Below, piece by piece: positions 8,621 to 17,087 of a stretch of DNA of 64,000 bases. The notes under the pieces are model-generated. The model was not told the DNA's origin. It saw only the letters and a program-made list of their open reading frames with translations, and did not search any database. The DNA is from Indolivaga alginatilytica (lineage in GTDB: Bacteria > Bacteroidota > Bacteroidia > Bacteroidales > Dysgonomonadaceae). The DNA lies in assembly GCF_003201355.1 (NCBI RefSeq), contig NZ_QICL01000001.1:1-64000 (forward strand), read 5' to 3'. Position numbers and translations under genes: made by a program. Numbering within the stretch: position 1 is the first letter of the stretch; each line of letters opens with the position of its first letter.

Positions 8621-10090
8621 TTATTTTATTTGTTCAATTTTTCCGATAGTCAGAAAAATAGAGAGTAAAGAAAGAGGCACTAATGCAGCCAATAAACCGA
8701 ATAATAGCGGCCAGCTTTCGATCTGTCCCGAAAATAGAATTGCCAGAATCGTACCCAATACGGCAGATGCCCCACCTAAGCCTGCTAATGATCCTACTGA
8801 TTTACCCGAATGTAAATCGCTCGGGATTGTTTGAATATTAGTCATTGTGAATTGGAAGCCTCCCAAAACCAAAGCCATCAATACGACTGCCACCACTGCA
8901 TTTGTAGCCATCACCGAAGCAATAACAGAAGGCACTATTATTACTCCTCCGATAAGCATAGCTATCTTTCGGGAATAATTAACCGTTTTTCCTCTTCTGA
9001 TAAGAAATCCTGAGAACCAACCGCCCGATAAACTGCCAACCATAGCACCTACATAGGGTATCCAAGCCGAAAAGGCAAGTTCTTTGATATTCAGCCCGAA
9101 CTGATCTACCAGATACATAGGCAGGAATGTGACAAACATCCACCAGATAGGATCGAGAAAGAATCGTCCTAAAATCACCGAGTAGTTTTTCTTATTAGCT
9201 AATAATTCTCCCCACGATTTACCTTTATCGTCGGCAGGTTTCATATTGGCTTCGGGTTGTCCGCTTAATATATATTCCCTTTCCTCTTCTGTAATCCAAG
9301 GATGTTCTTTAGGTCCTTTCTTGTTGATGATAAGCCAAGGGATAAGCCATAGAATACCCAGTCCCCCAACTACAATGAATGTAGTTTTCCAGCCTAAAGA
9401 AATGTATAGCATCAGTATGACGATAGGTGCAAGAATAGATCCTATAGAGGCTGCCGCACCAAATAATCCCTGAGCAAAAGCACGTTCTTTCTGCGGAAAC
9501 CATTCGGCATTACTCTTGGTTGTACCCGGCCATGGACCAGCTTCACCCAATCCAAGCATCATACGGAAAGCCGTCAACGATATTTTCCCTTGGGCAAGCG
9601 ATGTAAGAGCATCAGCCGTCCCCCAAAGGAGAACCGAGATAGCAAACCCTTTTCTTGTTCCGATTTTATCATACAATTTTCCTGAAAACAGCTGGCTTAT
9701 ACCATAAGCAATCATAAAGAAAATAGTGATAGTACCCAGTATCTCTTTGGCTTGTTTTGTCGATTCTTCGGGTGACGAATTTACGTCTACCATACCCAGA
9801 TCGTATGCAATACCTTCTCTGTTTACAACTATCTTCCCATCGTTCTTGAATGCAACATTCTCCGCATTTTGTATAATCTCATTTCCATTTTTGGCTACAA
9901 GCTTATACGCGTTTTGTTCGGAAAGATACCGGGCTGTATTATCATCCAAAGCATCAGAAGCCTGATCTACCAAATGATATTCAATATTAGCAACCCACAT
10001 ATAATTGAGCGTACCACGATCAAGATAATTGATAATCGTTATCAACATAATCAGACCGATAATCCACCATCGCAATCCTTTTAATTTCAT
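8621..10090 (-). CDS. MFS transporter, hexuronate/DEH uptake, with an unusual TM1-TM2 insert
   Basis: This 489-residue major facilitator of the anion:cation symporter type (ExuT/glucarate-like) carries the N-terminal motif NYLDRG (21-26) in TM1 and motif A (GKLYDKIGTRKG, about 137-148) after TM2. About twelve hydrophobic segments are present. Between TM1 and TM2 there is a hydrophilic stretch of about 85 residues (31-115), far longer than the usual short periplasmic loop. It should import unsaturated uronate or DEH across the inner membrane for the neighbouring KdgF and SDR. It starts 12 bp after kdgF in the same operon. Confidence 0.85.
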   Translation of the reverse strand: MKLKGLRWWIIGLIMLITIINYLDRGTLNYMWVANIEYHLVDQASDALDDNTARYLSEQNAYKLVAKNGNEIIQNAENVAFKNDGKIVVNREGIAYDLGMVDVNSSPEESTKQAKEILGTITIFFMIAYGISQLFSGKLYDKIGTRKGFAISVLLWGTADALTSLAQGKISLTAFRMMLGLGEAGPWPGTTKSNAEWFPQKERAFAQGLFGAAASIGSILAPIVILMLYISLGWKTTFIVVGGLGILWLIPWLIINKKGPKEHPWITEEEREYILSGQPEANMKPADDKGKSWGELLANKKNYSVILGRFFLDPIWWMFVTFLPMYLVDQFGLNIKELAFSAWIPYVGAMVGSLSGGWFSGFLIRRGKTVNYSRKIAMLIGGVIIVPSVIASVMATNAVVAVVLMALVLGGFQFTMTNIQTIPSDLHSGKSVGSLAGLGGASAVLGTILAILFSGQIESWPLLFGLLAALVPLSLLSIFLTIGKIEQIK

Positions 10091-10102
10091 AAGATTGAGG
10101 TG

Positions 10103-10453
10103 TTAGATGGTTGCTATAAAATCTTCTCTTACAGGGCTGAATACATCAATAAGAATACCTGCTTCCAAACACACGCATCCGTGTATAATATCAGGCTCGG
10201 TATAGAATCCGTCTCCGGCTTGCAATACCTTTGTCTCGGTGCCGATTGTCATTTCGAATTTACCCGAAACCACATAAGTTGTTTGTGCATGAAAATGTTC
10301 GTGCTGATAGCCGATAGCTCCTTTTTCGAACATTACTTTCACCATCATTATCGTATCGTCATAACCCACAAATTGACGGGTTATACCTTCTCCTGCGACA
10401 TACACTTTCTCTTCCGTTCCAATAAAGAACGGCGCACTTTTTATCTTTTTCAT
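10103..10453 (-). CDS. kdgF: KdgF-like cupin, uronate ring-opening enzyme
   Basis: This 116-residue single-domain cupin has metal-ligand residues H51, H53, Q57 and H91 and a D103-x-F105-x3-R109 motif. Both sets match those described for KdgF, which speeds conversion of 4,5-unsaturated uronates from pectin or alginate lyases into the linear keto-acid. Length is typical for KdgF (about 110 residues). It lies between the PL17 lyase, which makes the unsaturated monomer, and the transporter and SDR that handle the product, which strongly supports the assignment. No signal peptide, so it acts in the cytoplasm. Confidence 0.88.
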   Translation of the reverse strand: MKKIKSAPFFIGTEEKVYVAGEGITRQFVGYDDTIMMVKVMFEKGAIGYQHEHFHAQTTYVVSGKFEMTIGTETKVLQAGDGFYTEPDIIHGCVCLEAGILIDVFSPVREDFIATI

Positions 10454-10472
10454 ATCTTTAATATTTAGGATT

Positions 10473-10512
10473 AAAGGTCTTAGACCTCATTTGTTTATTT
10501 GATATGGGCAAT
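10473..10512 (+). repeat. dispersed repeat copy (AGGTCTTAGACCT type)
   Basis: The palindrome AGGTCTTAGACCT (10475-10487) is followed by a degenerate tail ending GATATGGGCAAT. It lies between the PL17 and kdgF genes. It belongs to the window-wide family with consensus AAGGTCTnAGACCTT followed by TTTATTACTTTGGCAAGTAT. Confidence 0.6.
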
Positions 10513-10544
10513 CCCTCCGGCTACCCACAGGTGGAGTGGACTAT

Positions 10545-12668
10545 CTATTGCTGTTTTTTTATTACACAAGTTTTATTTCTTGTATCTACTTTAATTATAT
10601 CACCGTTTATTTTCTGAATTTCGATTTGGGTTTTATCAACATCAGTAAAACGGATATCTTTTATATAAGAAGCCGAACTGCTTGTTTTTTCAGCATCTGC
10701 ATTAAAATTGCCATGGGGCTCAATTATCGTCAGAAAGGTTCTGTCTTTCGATCTATCTCTGAGCATAAACGAAGGCTCATTTCTTAAGTTGAAACTAGGG
10801 TCGTTAGCTCCGATTCGGTTTAGAAATAACGATGTTTCGGGATTCGTTGAAGTTGTTATTGTATAAAACCGTGAATCGTTAAGAAAGGTCATACTTGCAG
10901 AACTTTTCTTACTTTTCCCCAAAGCTTCTTTCCATAGATATTGGTATCCCTCTTTTGTTCCTAACGGCTCTCTAGAAGTAGTAAATGCATCATACTCGTA
11001 ATCGGTTGACATCAATTGTCCTGCAAAATAATAGGAAAGATCGTATTGATGTTCGGTCATTGATTTTACTTTGAAAACATCAACAATCAAAGGATTTTTT
11101 GCACCTTCGGGTTTCACCATAATCAAATTACGCTCCATCTTTACCCCCTCATAAGCATTCTCTTCCGTAGCTGAAACCTCCTTGTAATTTTCTTTGTCAA
11201 CAAATCCTGTTATCGTGGGTGCATATTTTTCAGCCACTTTCAGCTTACCGTCATAGTGAGAAGTTTCATTTACTGTCAACGTATTGTGTGCAATAGTTTG
11301 TTTTGCCCAAGCATCGTTTTCGGGCAGATAATGACCTCCGTTTTTGGCTTCTATATTTACATAACGAGCCGCACCATAATCTTTCAGTATTTCATTTCCA
11401 TTGTCATATAATGAAATAGTCAGCTTATCGAAATGTCCGTGTCCCATGCCCTGCGAAGTAGCTTTCATCAATACACAAGTCTGATTATCGCCATCCTCCA
11501 TTCGCAATACACCGAGTCCACCTTGTGAACCATCGGCACCGTCTCGGATAAGAATTGTTTTTTGCTGAAATGGTTTAGCTTCTCCTTTCAACAGATCGTT
11601 GGCTACTGCTAAACCTGCCTCGGTAAGTATTACCCTGTTCTGGTCTGCAGCTATACTCAGTAATGTTTTATCTTTTGTGATATTGTAAATAATATCTGTG
11701 CCATAAACCAATTCGGTATTTCTCCATGTTTTGTATAGGGCATCATTCAATAGAAAGAATGCTCCGTTAGAATCTGCCATTTGCAATAATGTACCAACCG
11801 CTTTTTCTAAAATATGATCCCGATGTTCGAATATCTTTCGTTGCGGATCATTGTTTTGAATAGCCTGTGCATACACTATAAATGGTTGCATCGAATAACG
11901 CTGATAATAAGGCCCTTCAGTAAAATATCCGTCAGGAGAAAAAAGCTCATCCAATTGACGCATAAATCCGCCTTTTCCGTCTTTAGATAATCCATACAAT
12001 GATTTTTCGACCAGATCGTTGTCATTCATCACATAACCGATCATACCTACGGCGGCTACCGCCCAAGTACCGTGATTATGGATTTTATTGAAAGTGGCTT
12101 TGTTATCTTCGGAGAAAAATTTCACCATCGGATAAAAAAGGTTTTTCTCTAAATATTCCCTGTCTTTGGGCGACAGATAATCATAAATACAATCGTATGC
12201 CTGAGATACATGCACCAACCACACACATTCATTAAGCCCCTGCCAGAAAAGTTTCCCTCGGTAGTTCGACATCTGAACGGGATGTAATGGCAATGCAGGA
12301 TACATTTTAGCATACTCCATCAACATATTTTTCACAAATGCCGCATATTTATCATCCTGATACAATTGGTAAAGAATACCCATTTGCTGCATCTCTTCAT
12401 AGTTCTTTTTGTGCCGCTCGTGCGTGTATCCGCCTCCTGCATCTTTGGGCATGGGCACAACAACAGGTTGTGCTAAAACCGCATCCATCTCCAGCTTTGT
12501 TTTCGTCAGCGTTTTGTTGAACAACGATTTACCTTCGATACCTTTGCGGATATCCTGCACACCGTTTTTAGTAAGCAGCAGGCAAGGATGATCTTTACTT
12601 CTCACTCCCATAGAAATGAGAAGTAAAGCAAATACAATCAAACTACTATATACCAATTTAAATTTCAC
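10545..12668 (-). CDS. PL17 oligoalginate lyase (heparinase II/III fold)
   Basis: This 707-residue secreted enzyme has a signal peptide at residues 1-24, an alpha/alpha-toroid lyase domain (about 25-360) and a heparinase II/III-like beta-sandwich (about 370-680). Residues matching the active site described for PL17 Alg17C are N198-H199 (HNHGTW), Y254 in TEGPYYQRY, Y436 in GAARYVN, and metal-site histidines H410/H412 (GMGHGHFD) and H461. PL17 enzymes act exolytically on alginate oligomers and release unsaturated monouronate, the substrate for KdgF. It starts 29 bp after the GntR regulator gene, so the two are probably cotranscribed. It is likely periplasmic, as no lipobox is seen. Confidence 0.92.
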   Translation of the reverse strand: MKFKLVYSSLIVFALLLISMGVRSKDHPCLLLTKNGVQDIRKGIEGKSLFNKTLTKTKLEMDAVLAQPVVVPMPKDAGGGYTHERHKKNYEEMQQMGILYQLYQDDKYAAFVKNMLMEYAKMYPALPLHPVQMSNYRGKLFWQGLNECVWLVHVSQAYDCIYDYLSPKDREYLEKNLFYPMVKFFSEDNKATFNKIHNHGTWAVAAVGMIGYVMNDNDLVEKSLYGLSKDGKGGFMRQLDELFSPDGYFTEGPYYQRYSMQPFIVYAQAIQNNDPQRKIFEHRDHILEKAVGTLLQMADSNGAFFLLNDALYKTWRNTELVYGTDIIYNITKDKTLLSIAADQNRVILTEAGLAVANDLLKGEAKPFQQKTILIRDGADGSQGGLGVLRMEDGDNQTCVLMKATSQGMGHGHFDKLTISLYDNGNEILKDYGAARYVNIEAKNGGHYLPENDAWAKQTIAHNTLTVNETSHYDGKLKVAEKYAPTITGFVDKENYKEVSATEENAYEGVKMERNLIMVKPEGAKNPLIVDVFKVKSMTEHQYDLSYYFAGQLMSTDYEYDAFTTSREPLGTKEGYQYLWKEALGKSKKSSASMTFLNDSRFYTITTSTNPETSLFLNRIGANDPSFNLRNEPSFMLRDRSKDRTFLTIIEPHGNFNADAEKTSSSASYIKDIRFTDVDKTQIEIQKINGDIIKVDTRNKTCVIKKQQ

Positions 12669-12697
12669 AGTATTCTTTCTTTAAGGTTCTATTTTAG

Positions 12698-13432
12698 CTA
12701 CTCAACTTTCTGTTGGCTCGCAAACTCCATAACCCCTGCCAAGTGTTGCCTCATTATTATCTCCGCAGCATCAGCATCCTGTTTTCGTATGTACTCAAAC
12801 ATCAATTCGTGCTCCAGTGCTGTTATCGAACTGTTTTGTCTGCGGCTATTGTCACAAATCCAAAACTTCCGGTAATTAGTCATCAAATCGGGGGTTATAA
12901 TCAACATCATCGATTTTAAAACCTGATTTTTAGATGCAGTAGCTATCTGTCTGTGAAAATTAAGATCCTCTTCTACGGCAGGCTCCCCTGCTCTGATTTT
13001 CGCATCACACAGTCTTAACCGCATTTCTATCAGTTTCAAATCTTCCTCAGTACGTCTCTCGCAACATAATCTTATTGCGCTCACTTCCAGCAATAATCTG
13101 GTTTCGGCTAACGAATAGAAATCGTATGTTTCGATATGCAAGGCATCAGATATAAGACCCTCCAAAGCCGAAATATCCAGAGCAGCTACAAAAGTTCCAC
13201 TTTGTGGCAGTGTTTTAAAAATCCCGTAGAATTCTAATTTCTTAATAGCTTCTCTAACATGCGATCTGCTTGCGCCAAACTGTTCTGCCAATTTTCGTTC
13301 CGAAAGCAATCTGTCCCCTGGCTTTAATTGACCTGTATTCAGCCAGCTTTTCAATTGCTCAATTATTAAGTCTACCGGTTTGTCTTTGTCAGAATCTGTT
13401 TCTACTTTTTCTATTTCCATAGCTTGTTTCAA
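12698..13432 (-). CDS. GntR-family (FCD) regulator of the alginate locus
   Basis: This 244-residue cytoplasmic regulator has an N-terminal winged helix (about 20-85, including LLSERKLAEQFGASRSHVRE) and a C-terminal FCD ligand domain (about 105-235). The FCD metal-binding set is visible: D156 and H160 in DLNFH, H208 and H230. FCD regulators such as ExuR, UxuR and LldR bind hexuronates or other organic acids. It lies first in the minus-strand catabolic arm, divergent from susC. The intergenic region carries four UxuR-like palindromes, so it most likely represses both arms until DEH or KDG accumulates. The effector is inferred. Confidence 0.9.
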   Translation of the reverse strand: MKQAMEIEKVETDSDKDKPVDLIIEQLKSWLNTGQLKPGDRLLSERKLAEQFGASRSHVREAIKKLEFYGIFKTLPQSGTFVAALDISALEGLISDALHIETYDFYSLAETRLLLEVSAIRLCCERRTEEDLKLIEMRLRLCDAKIRAGEPAVEEDLNFHRQIATASKNQVLKSMMLIITPDLMTNYRKFWICDNSRRQNSSITALEHELMFEYIRKQDADAAEIIMRQHLAGVMEFASQQKVE

Positions 13433-13481
13433 ATTATTCTACACATTAAAATTGATGTGTATTAGGTAATCAAAATATTTT

Positions 13482-13495
13482 TTTGGAAGACCAAT
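13482..13495. promoter_or_regulatory. GntR operator 1 (gntR-proximal)
   Basis: TTTGGAAGACCAAT is a 14-bp near-palindrome of the form wTTGGnnnnCCAAw. It lies 50 bp upstream of the gntR start and suggests autoregulation. Confidence 0.6.
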
Positions 13496-13631
13496 TCTTT
13501 TACAGAAATTATATTTTCAATAATAGAATCTTAAAAATTCCGATTCAAAATTAACTAATTTCAGTCATAAATACTTATTTGTTACCTGTTAATACACATT
13601 TTACTCCATATGAAAAATCCAAAAGCTATAA

Positions 13632-13658
13632 ATTGGATTACCAGATTGGTTTTCCAAA
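13632..13658. promoter_or_regulatory. GntR operators 2 and 3 (tandem pair)
   Basis: ATTGGATTACCAGA (13632-13645) and ATTGGTTTTCCAAA (13645-13658) share one base and both fit wTTGGnnnnCCAAw, the first with one deviation. The tandem arrangement in the middle of the divergent region suggests cooperative binding. Confidence 0.6.
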
Positions 13659-13788
13659 ATTATATAATTATATTTGATAAGTAACAACATCACGCACCAA
13701 TTAGATACATGCTTTATAACATAAACACATTAATACACTTACAATCAAATACATACATCATACCACTGTCTTTTTTTTAAATAAAACG

Positions 13789-13819
13789 CTTGTGGGTTTA
13801 TAAAATATTCGCTTATTTG
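13789..13819 (+). promoter_or_regulatory. candidate susC promoter
   Basis: CTTG (13789-13792), a 19-bp gap, and CTTATTTG (13812-13819) each differ by one base from the Bacteroidetes -33 TTTG and -7 TAnnTTTG boxes. Transcription would start near 13825, just before operator 4, an arrangement suited to repression. Confidence 0.35.
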
Positions 13820-13830
13820 CAGTGCTATAA

Positions 13831-13844
13831 ATTGGTAGACCAAT
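13831..13844. promoter_or_regulatory. GntR operator 4 (susC-proximal, perfect palindrome)
   Basis: ATTGGTAGACCAAT has perfect 6-bp arms around a 2-bp centre and differs by one central base from ATTGGTATACCAAT, the known core of the ExuR/UxuR operator. It lies 55 bp upstream of the susC start. Confidence 0.7.
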
Positions 13845-13899
13845 ATTGACCTAAAAATTATTCTGTTTAAAAGTTAGACGTTTCATTAAAATTATTACC

Positions 13900-16800
13900 A
13901 TGAAAAATACCTGGTCTTTTTTACTTATCCCAAAGATCTTCATGCTGCTGACATTAGGTTTATTATGCCTTAGTGCACAGAATATTGCAGCACAATCTTC
14001 GAAAGGGAGTATCTCTGGAACCGTTATCGATTCCAATAAAGATCCTCTTATAGGTGTTGCCATTCATGTATTGGGCACATCTAAAGGAACAATTACCGAT
14101 CTTGACGGAAATTATACGATTGAAATAGATAACCCTAAATCTATACTAAGATTCTCCTATACAGGATTTGTCTCCAGAGAAATCCCTGTAGAAAATAACC
14201 GAAAAATAGATGTAACCTTATCCGAAGACTTACAACAGCTTGATGAAGTAGTTGTGGTTGGGTATGGTATACAAAGAAAATCACACCTGACGGGTTCGAT
14301 AACCAAAGTGAAAACCGATGGACTCGAAGACATTCCCGCGTCCCGCGTCGATCAGGCTTTACAGGGAAGAATCGCCGGAGTACAAATACAGAATGTAACA
14401 TCCGAAGTAGGCGAAGCCCCCAAAGTAAAGGTAAGAGGCATGGGATCGATCAGTGCGGGGGCAGAACCTTTGATTATTGTGGACGGGTTTCCTGTTGCCG
14501 AAGGGTTGGGAGTTGTTAATATGAATGACGTTGAAAGTATCGAAGTACTTAAAGATGCCGCTTCGGCCGCTATTTACGGATCACGTGCTGCAAACGGAGT
14601 TATTATGATCACCACTAAACAAGGTACGATAAATAAACCGAAGTACACTTTAAGAACTTTATGGGGAACAAAAAGTGCCTATAAAGTACATCCCATAATG
14701 ACCTCTAAAGAGTATGTGGATATGCGTACCAATGAAGAACGGCTCAAAGGTTCGAAGCAACTACCCGATGCAGAATTAGCTTTTTTAGCAATCGAAAACA
14801 ATACCGATTGGCAAGACGAAGGGCTTAGATCGGCTAATATTTACAACATACAGTTGGGGATATCAGGAGGTAGCAAAGACGTTAAATATTATATATCGGG
14901 ATCGCATATCAAAGATCAGGGCATAATGATCAAAAACGAATACGAAAAAACGAACATAAGGGTTAAAGTGGATGCTAATCTTTCGAAAAGAGTTGTCTTG
15001 GGAGTGAATATCGCTCCTACATATGCAAACAGACAACGACCTACTACTAATTTTATCGATTTCTACCGTACCCCCTCATGGATGCCTGTAAAACATACTG
15101 CTCAAACAGCAGCCCTTACAGGGTACGAAGAAGGAAGCTATGCCAACGGAGCTCATTTCAATAATAAAAATTATACAGTTACCGATCCGATAACGGGAGA
15201 AGAGCGTACCATAAAAGCTTCACCCTTTAATACGGCAAACCACAATCCGAGAATGATTCTCGACAACGAAAGCAGCTTCCAGAAAGATTACCGCCTGCAA
15301 TCGTCTGCATACTTAAACATTAATCTGATGAAGGGGCTGGACTTTAAAACATCCAACGGGTTTGATATCGTATACAATGATATTGATATATACAGAAACA
15401 AGGCTTCCCGCAAAGATGGTGAGACAAATAGAGGATTGTATCAGAATAATCTTCTGATAGACCTTATCACGGAGAATACATTGACTTATGCAACCAAAAT
15501 AAACAAATCGCACGATATCAACATATTACTGGGAGCATCGGCACAAAAAACAACCCAAAAGCAAGCCGGAATATTGGGTATAAACTTTTCTACCGACCGA
15601 ATCCAAACGTTGAATGCAGCCGGCTCTATCGTTCAATCCGAGACAACAAGCTCGGGAATAAATCAATATACCGGAACATGGAGGCAGGAACATGCGTTAG
15701 TTTCTTATTTCAGCCGTTTTACATACGCATATGAAGACCGCTATCTGATGTCGGCAAGTATACGTACGGATGGAAGTTCGAAATTCGGTAAAGACAACCA
15801 ATGGGGATGGTTCCCGTCCATTTCTTTGGGTTGGAGACCTTCCGAAGAAGCCTTTATCAAAAACAATCCCGACTTCGCATGGCTTAATCAATTGAAAGTG
15901 AGAACCAGCTACGGTGTTACCGGAACAAACTCAATCCCAAATTACGCCAATACCGACAAATTACAATCGGCTAATTATATTTGGGGTACCGGCAATGGAA
16001 CTGTAGGTGCAGGTTTAGCAAATAATTCGCTCATTTTGGGTAATTCGAAACTGAGATGGGAACAAACCAACGAATATAATGCGGGATTGGACTTATCGGT
16101 ATTCAATAGCAGAATAGGACTTAACCTCGATTTATATTATTCGACAACTAAAAGCTTATTGTTCGCAAAGAATATAAATTCCATCTCGGGATATCTGAGA
16201 GGATGGAGTAACGAAGGAAAACTAAGAAACAAAGGTATCGAAATTGAAATGACAACATTTAATGTTCAGAATAAAGATTTCACATGGAATACTTCGTTGA
16301 ACTTCTCGAAAAACGATAACAAGCTTTTAGATTTGGGAGGTTCGCCTCAACTTATTTTTCAAGGAGAAAGAAATGAAATGTATATTTCACGTATAGGAGG
16401 CCCAACCATTCAGTTCTATGGCTTTAAAACTATCGGAGTTTGGAAAAGTCAGGAGGAGATAGACAGTAATCCACATCACCTTACCGATGCACCGGGAGGA
16501 CTAAGAGTCCAAAACACCAATGGAGACAATGTTATCGACGACAATGATATGGTTCCTCTGGGAAATCCATTTCCCGACTTCTCATGGGGTATAAACAACA
16601 ACTTAAAGTATAAAGACATAGACCTTTCGTTTTTGGTACAAGGTGCACAGGGGGTCGATGTATGGAACGGAGACGAATACTACAACGAAACCCGCAAGTG
16701 GAACCGAAATTATGTTACTAACCGCTGGGTAAATGCAGACAATCCCGGAGACGGTAAAACACCTTACTTCAACAATGGAATAGACCATTTCCTTACCGAC

Positions 16801-17076
16801 CACGCTATTCAGGACGGTTCATATATTGCTTTGAGAGATATCACTATCGGGTATACATTACCGAAGAAGTTTGTCAAAAAAGCAATGTTATCGAGAATGA
16901 GAGTATTCACATCTATCCAAAATCTGGGATATTGGTTTACGGGAGACTATAAAGGAATAAATCCCGAAGCACGCTTAACATCGAGCCCATATGACAGCCC
17001 ACTGATTTCGGGTTATCAACGAGGAGCATTCCCGCTGCAAAGAACATTCAGTTTCGGTATCGATATTAATTTTTAA
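13900..17076 (+). CDS. SusC-family TonB-dependent transporter, alginate oligomer uptake
   Basis: This 1058-residue outer-membrane transporter has a signal peptide at about 1-31, a carboxypeptidase D regulatory-like domain (about 36-112), a plug domain (about 120-240; the SusC signature LDEVVVVGYG at 113-122 and SVEVLKDAASAAIYGSRAANG-like segment near 200-225), and a 22-strand barrel ending in phenylalanine (GIDINF). There is no N-terminal STN domain, so it is not wired to a sigma/anti-sigma pair, unlike the other SusC in the window. It is first in the plus arm, 11 bp before susD. The alginate substrate is inferred from the lyases of the locus. Confidence 0.93.
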   Translation: MKNTWSFLLIPKIFMLLTLGLLCLSAQNIAAQSSKGSISGTVIDSNKDPLIGVAIHVLGTSKGTITDLDGNYTIEIDNPKSILRFSYTGFVSREIPVENNRKIDVTLSEDLQQLDEVVVVGYGIQRKSHLTGSITKVKTDGLEDIPASRVDQALQGRIAGVQIQNVTSEVGEAPKVKVRGMGSISAGAEPLIIVDGFPVAEGLGVVNMNDVESIEVLKDAASAAIYGSRAANGVIMITTKQGTINKPKYTLRTLWGTKSAYKVHPIMTSKEYVDMRTNEERLKGSKQLPDAELAFLAIENNTDWQDEGLRSANIYNIQLGISGGSKDVKYYISGSHIKDQGIMIKNEYEKTNIRVKVDANLSKRVVLGVNIAPTYANRQRPTTNFIDFYRTPSWMPVKHTAQTAALTGYEEGSYANGAHFNNKNYTVTDPITGEERTIKASPFNTANHNPRMILDNESSFQKDYRLQSSAYLNINLMKGLDFKTSNGFDIVYNDIDIYRNKASRKDGETNRGLYQNNLLIDLITENTLTYATKINKSHDINILLGASAQKTTQKQAGILGINFSTDRIQTLNAAGSIVQSETTSSGINQYTGTWRQEHALVSYFSRFTYAYEDRYLMSASIRTDGSSKFGKDNQWGWFPSISLGWRPSEEAFIKNNPDFAWLNQLKVRTSYGVTGTNSIPNYANTDKLQSANYIWGTGNGTVGAGLANNSLILGNSKLRWEQTNEYNAGLDLSVFNSRIGLNLDLYYSTTKSLLFAKNINSISGYLRGWSNEGKLRNKGIEIEMTTFNVQNKDFTWNTSLNFSKNDNKLLDLGGSPQLIFQGERNEMYISRIGGPTIQFYGFKTIGVWKSQEEIDSNPHHLTDAPGGLRVQNTNGDNVIDDNDMVPLGNPFPDFSWGINNNLKYKDIDLSFLVQGAQGVDVWNGDEYYNETRKWNRNYVTNRWVNADNPGDGKTPYFNNGIDHFLTDHAIQDGSYIALRDITIGYTLPKKFVKKAMLSRMRVFTSIQNLGYWFTGDYKGINPEARLTSSPYDSPLISGYQRGAFPLQRTFSFGIDINF

Positions 17077-17087
17077 AATCCAAACTC

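Larger units (their letters stand above)
13433..13899. other. 467-bp divergent control region of the alginate locus
   Basis: This A/T-rich region lies between the divergent gntR and susC genes. It holds four palindromic operators (separate entries), an ACACAT/ATGTGT inverted repeat at 13441-13460 close to gntR, and a candidate susC promoter. No coding frame is convincing. Confidence 0.7.
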
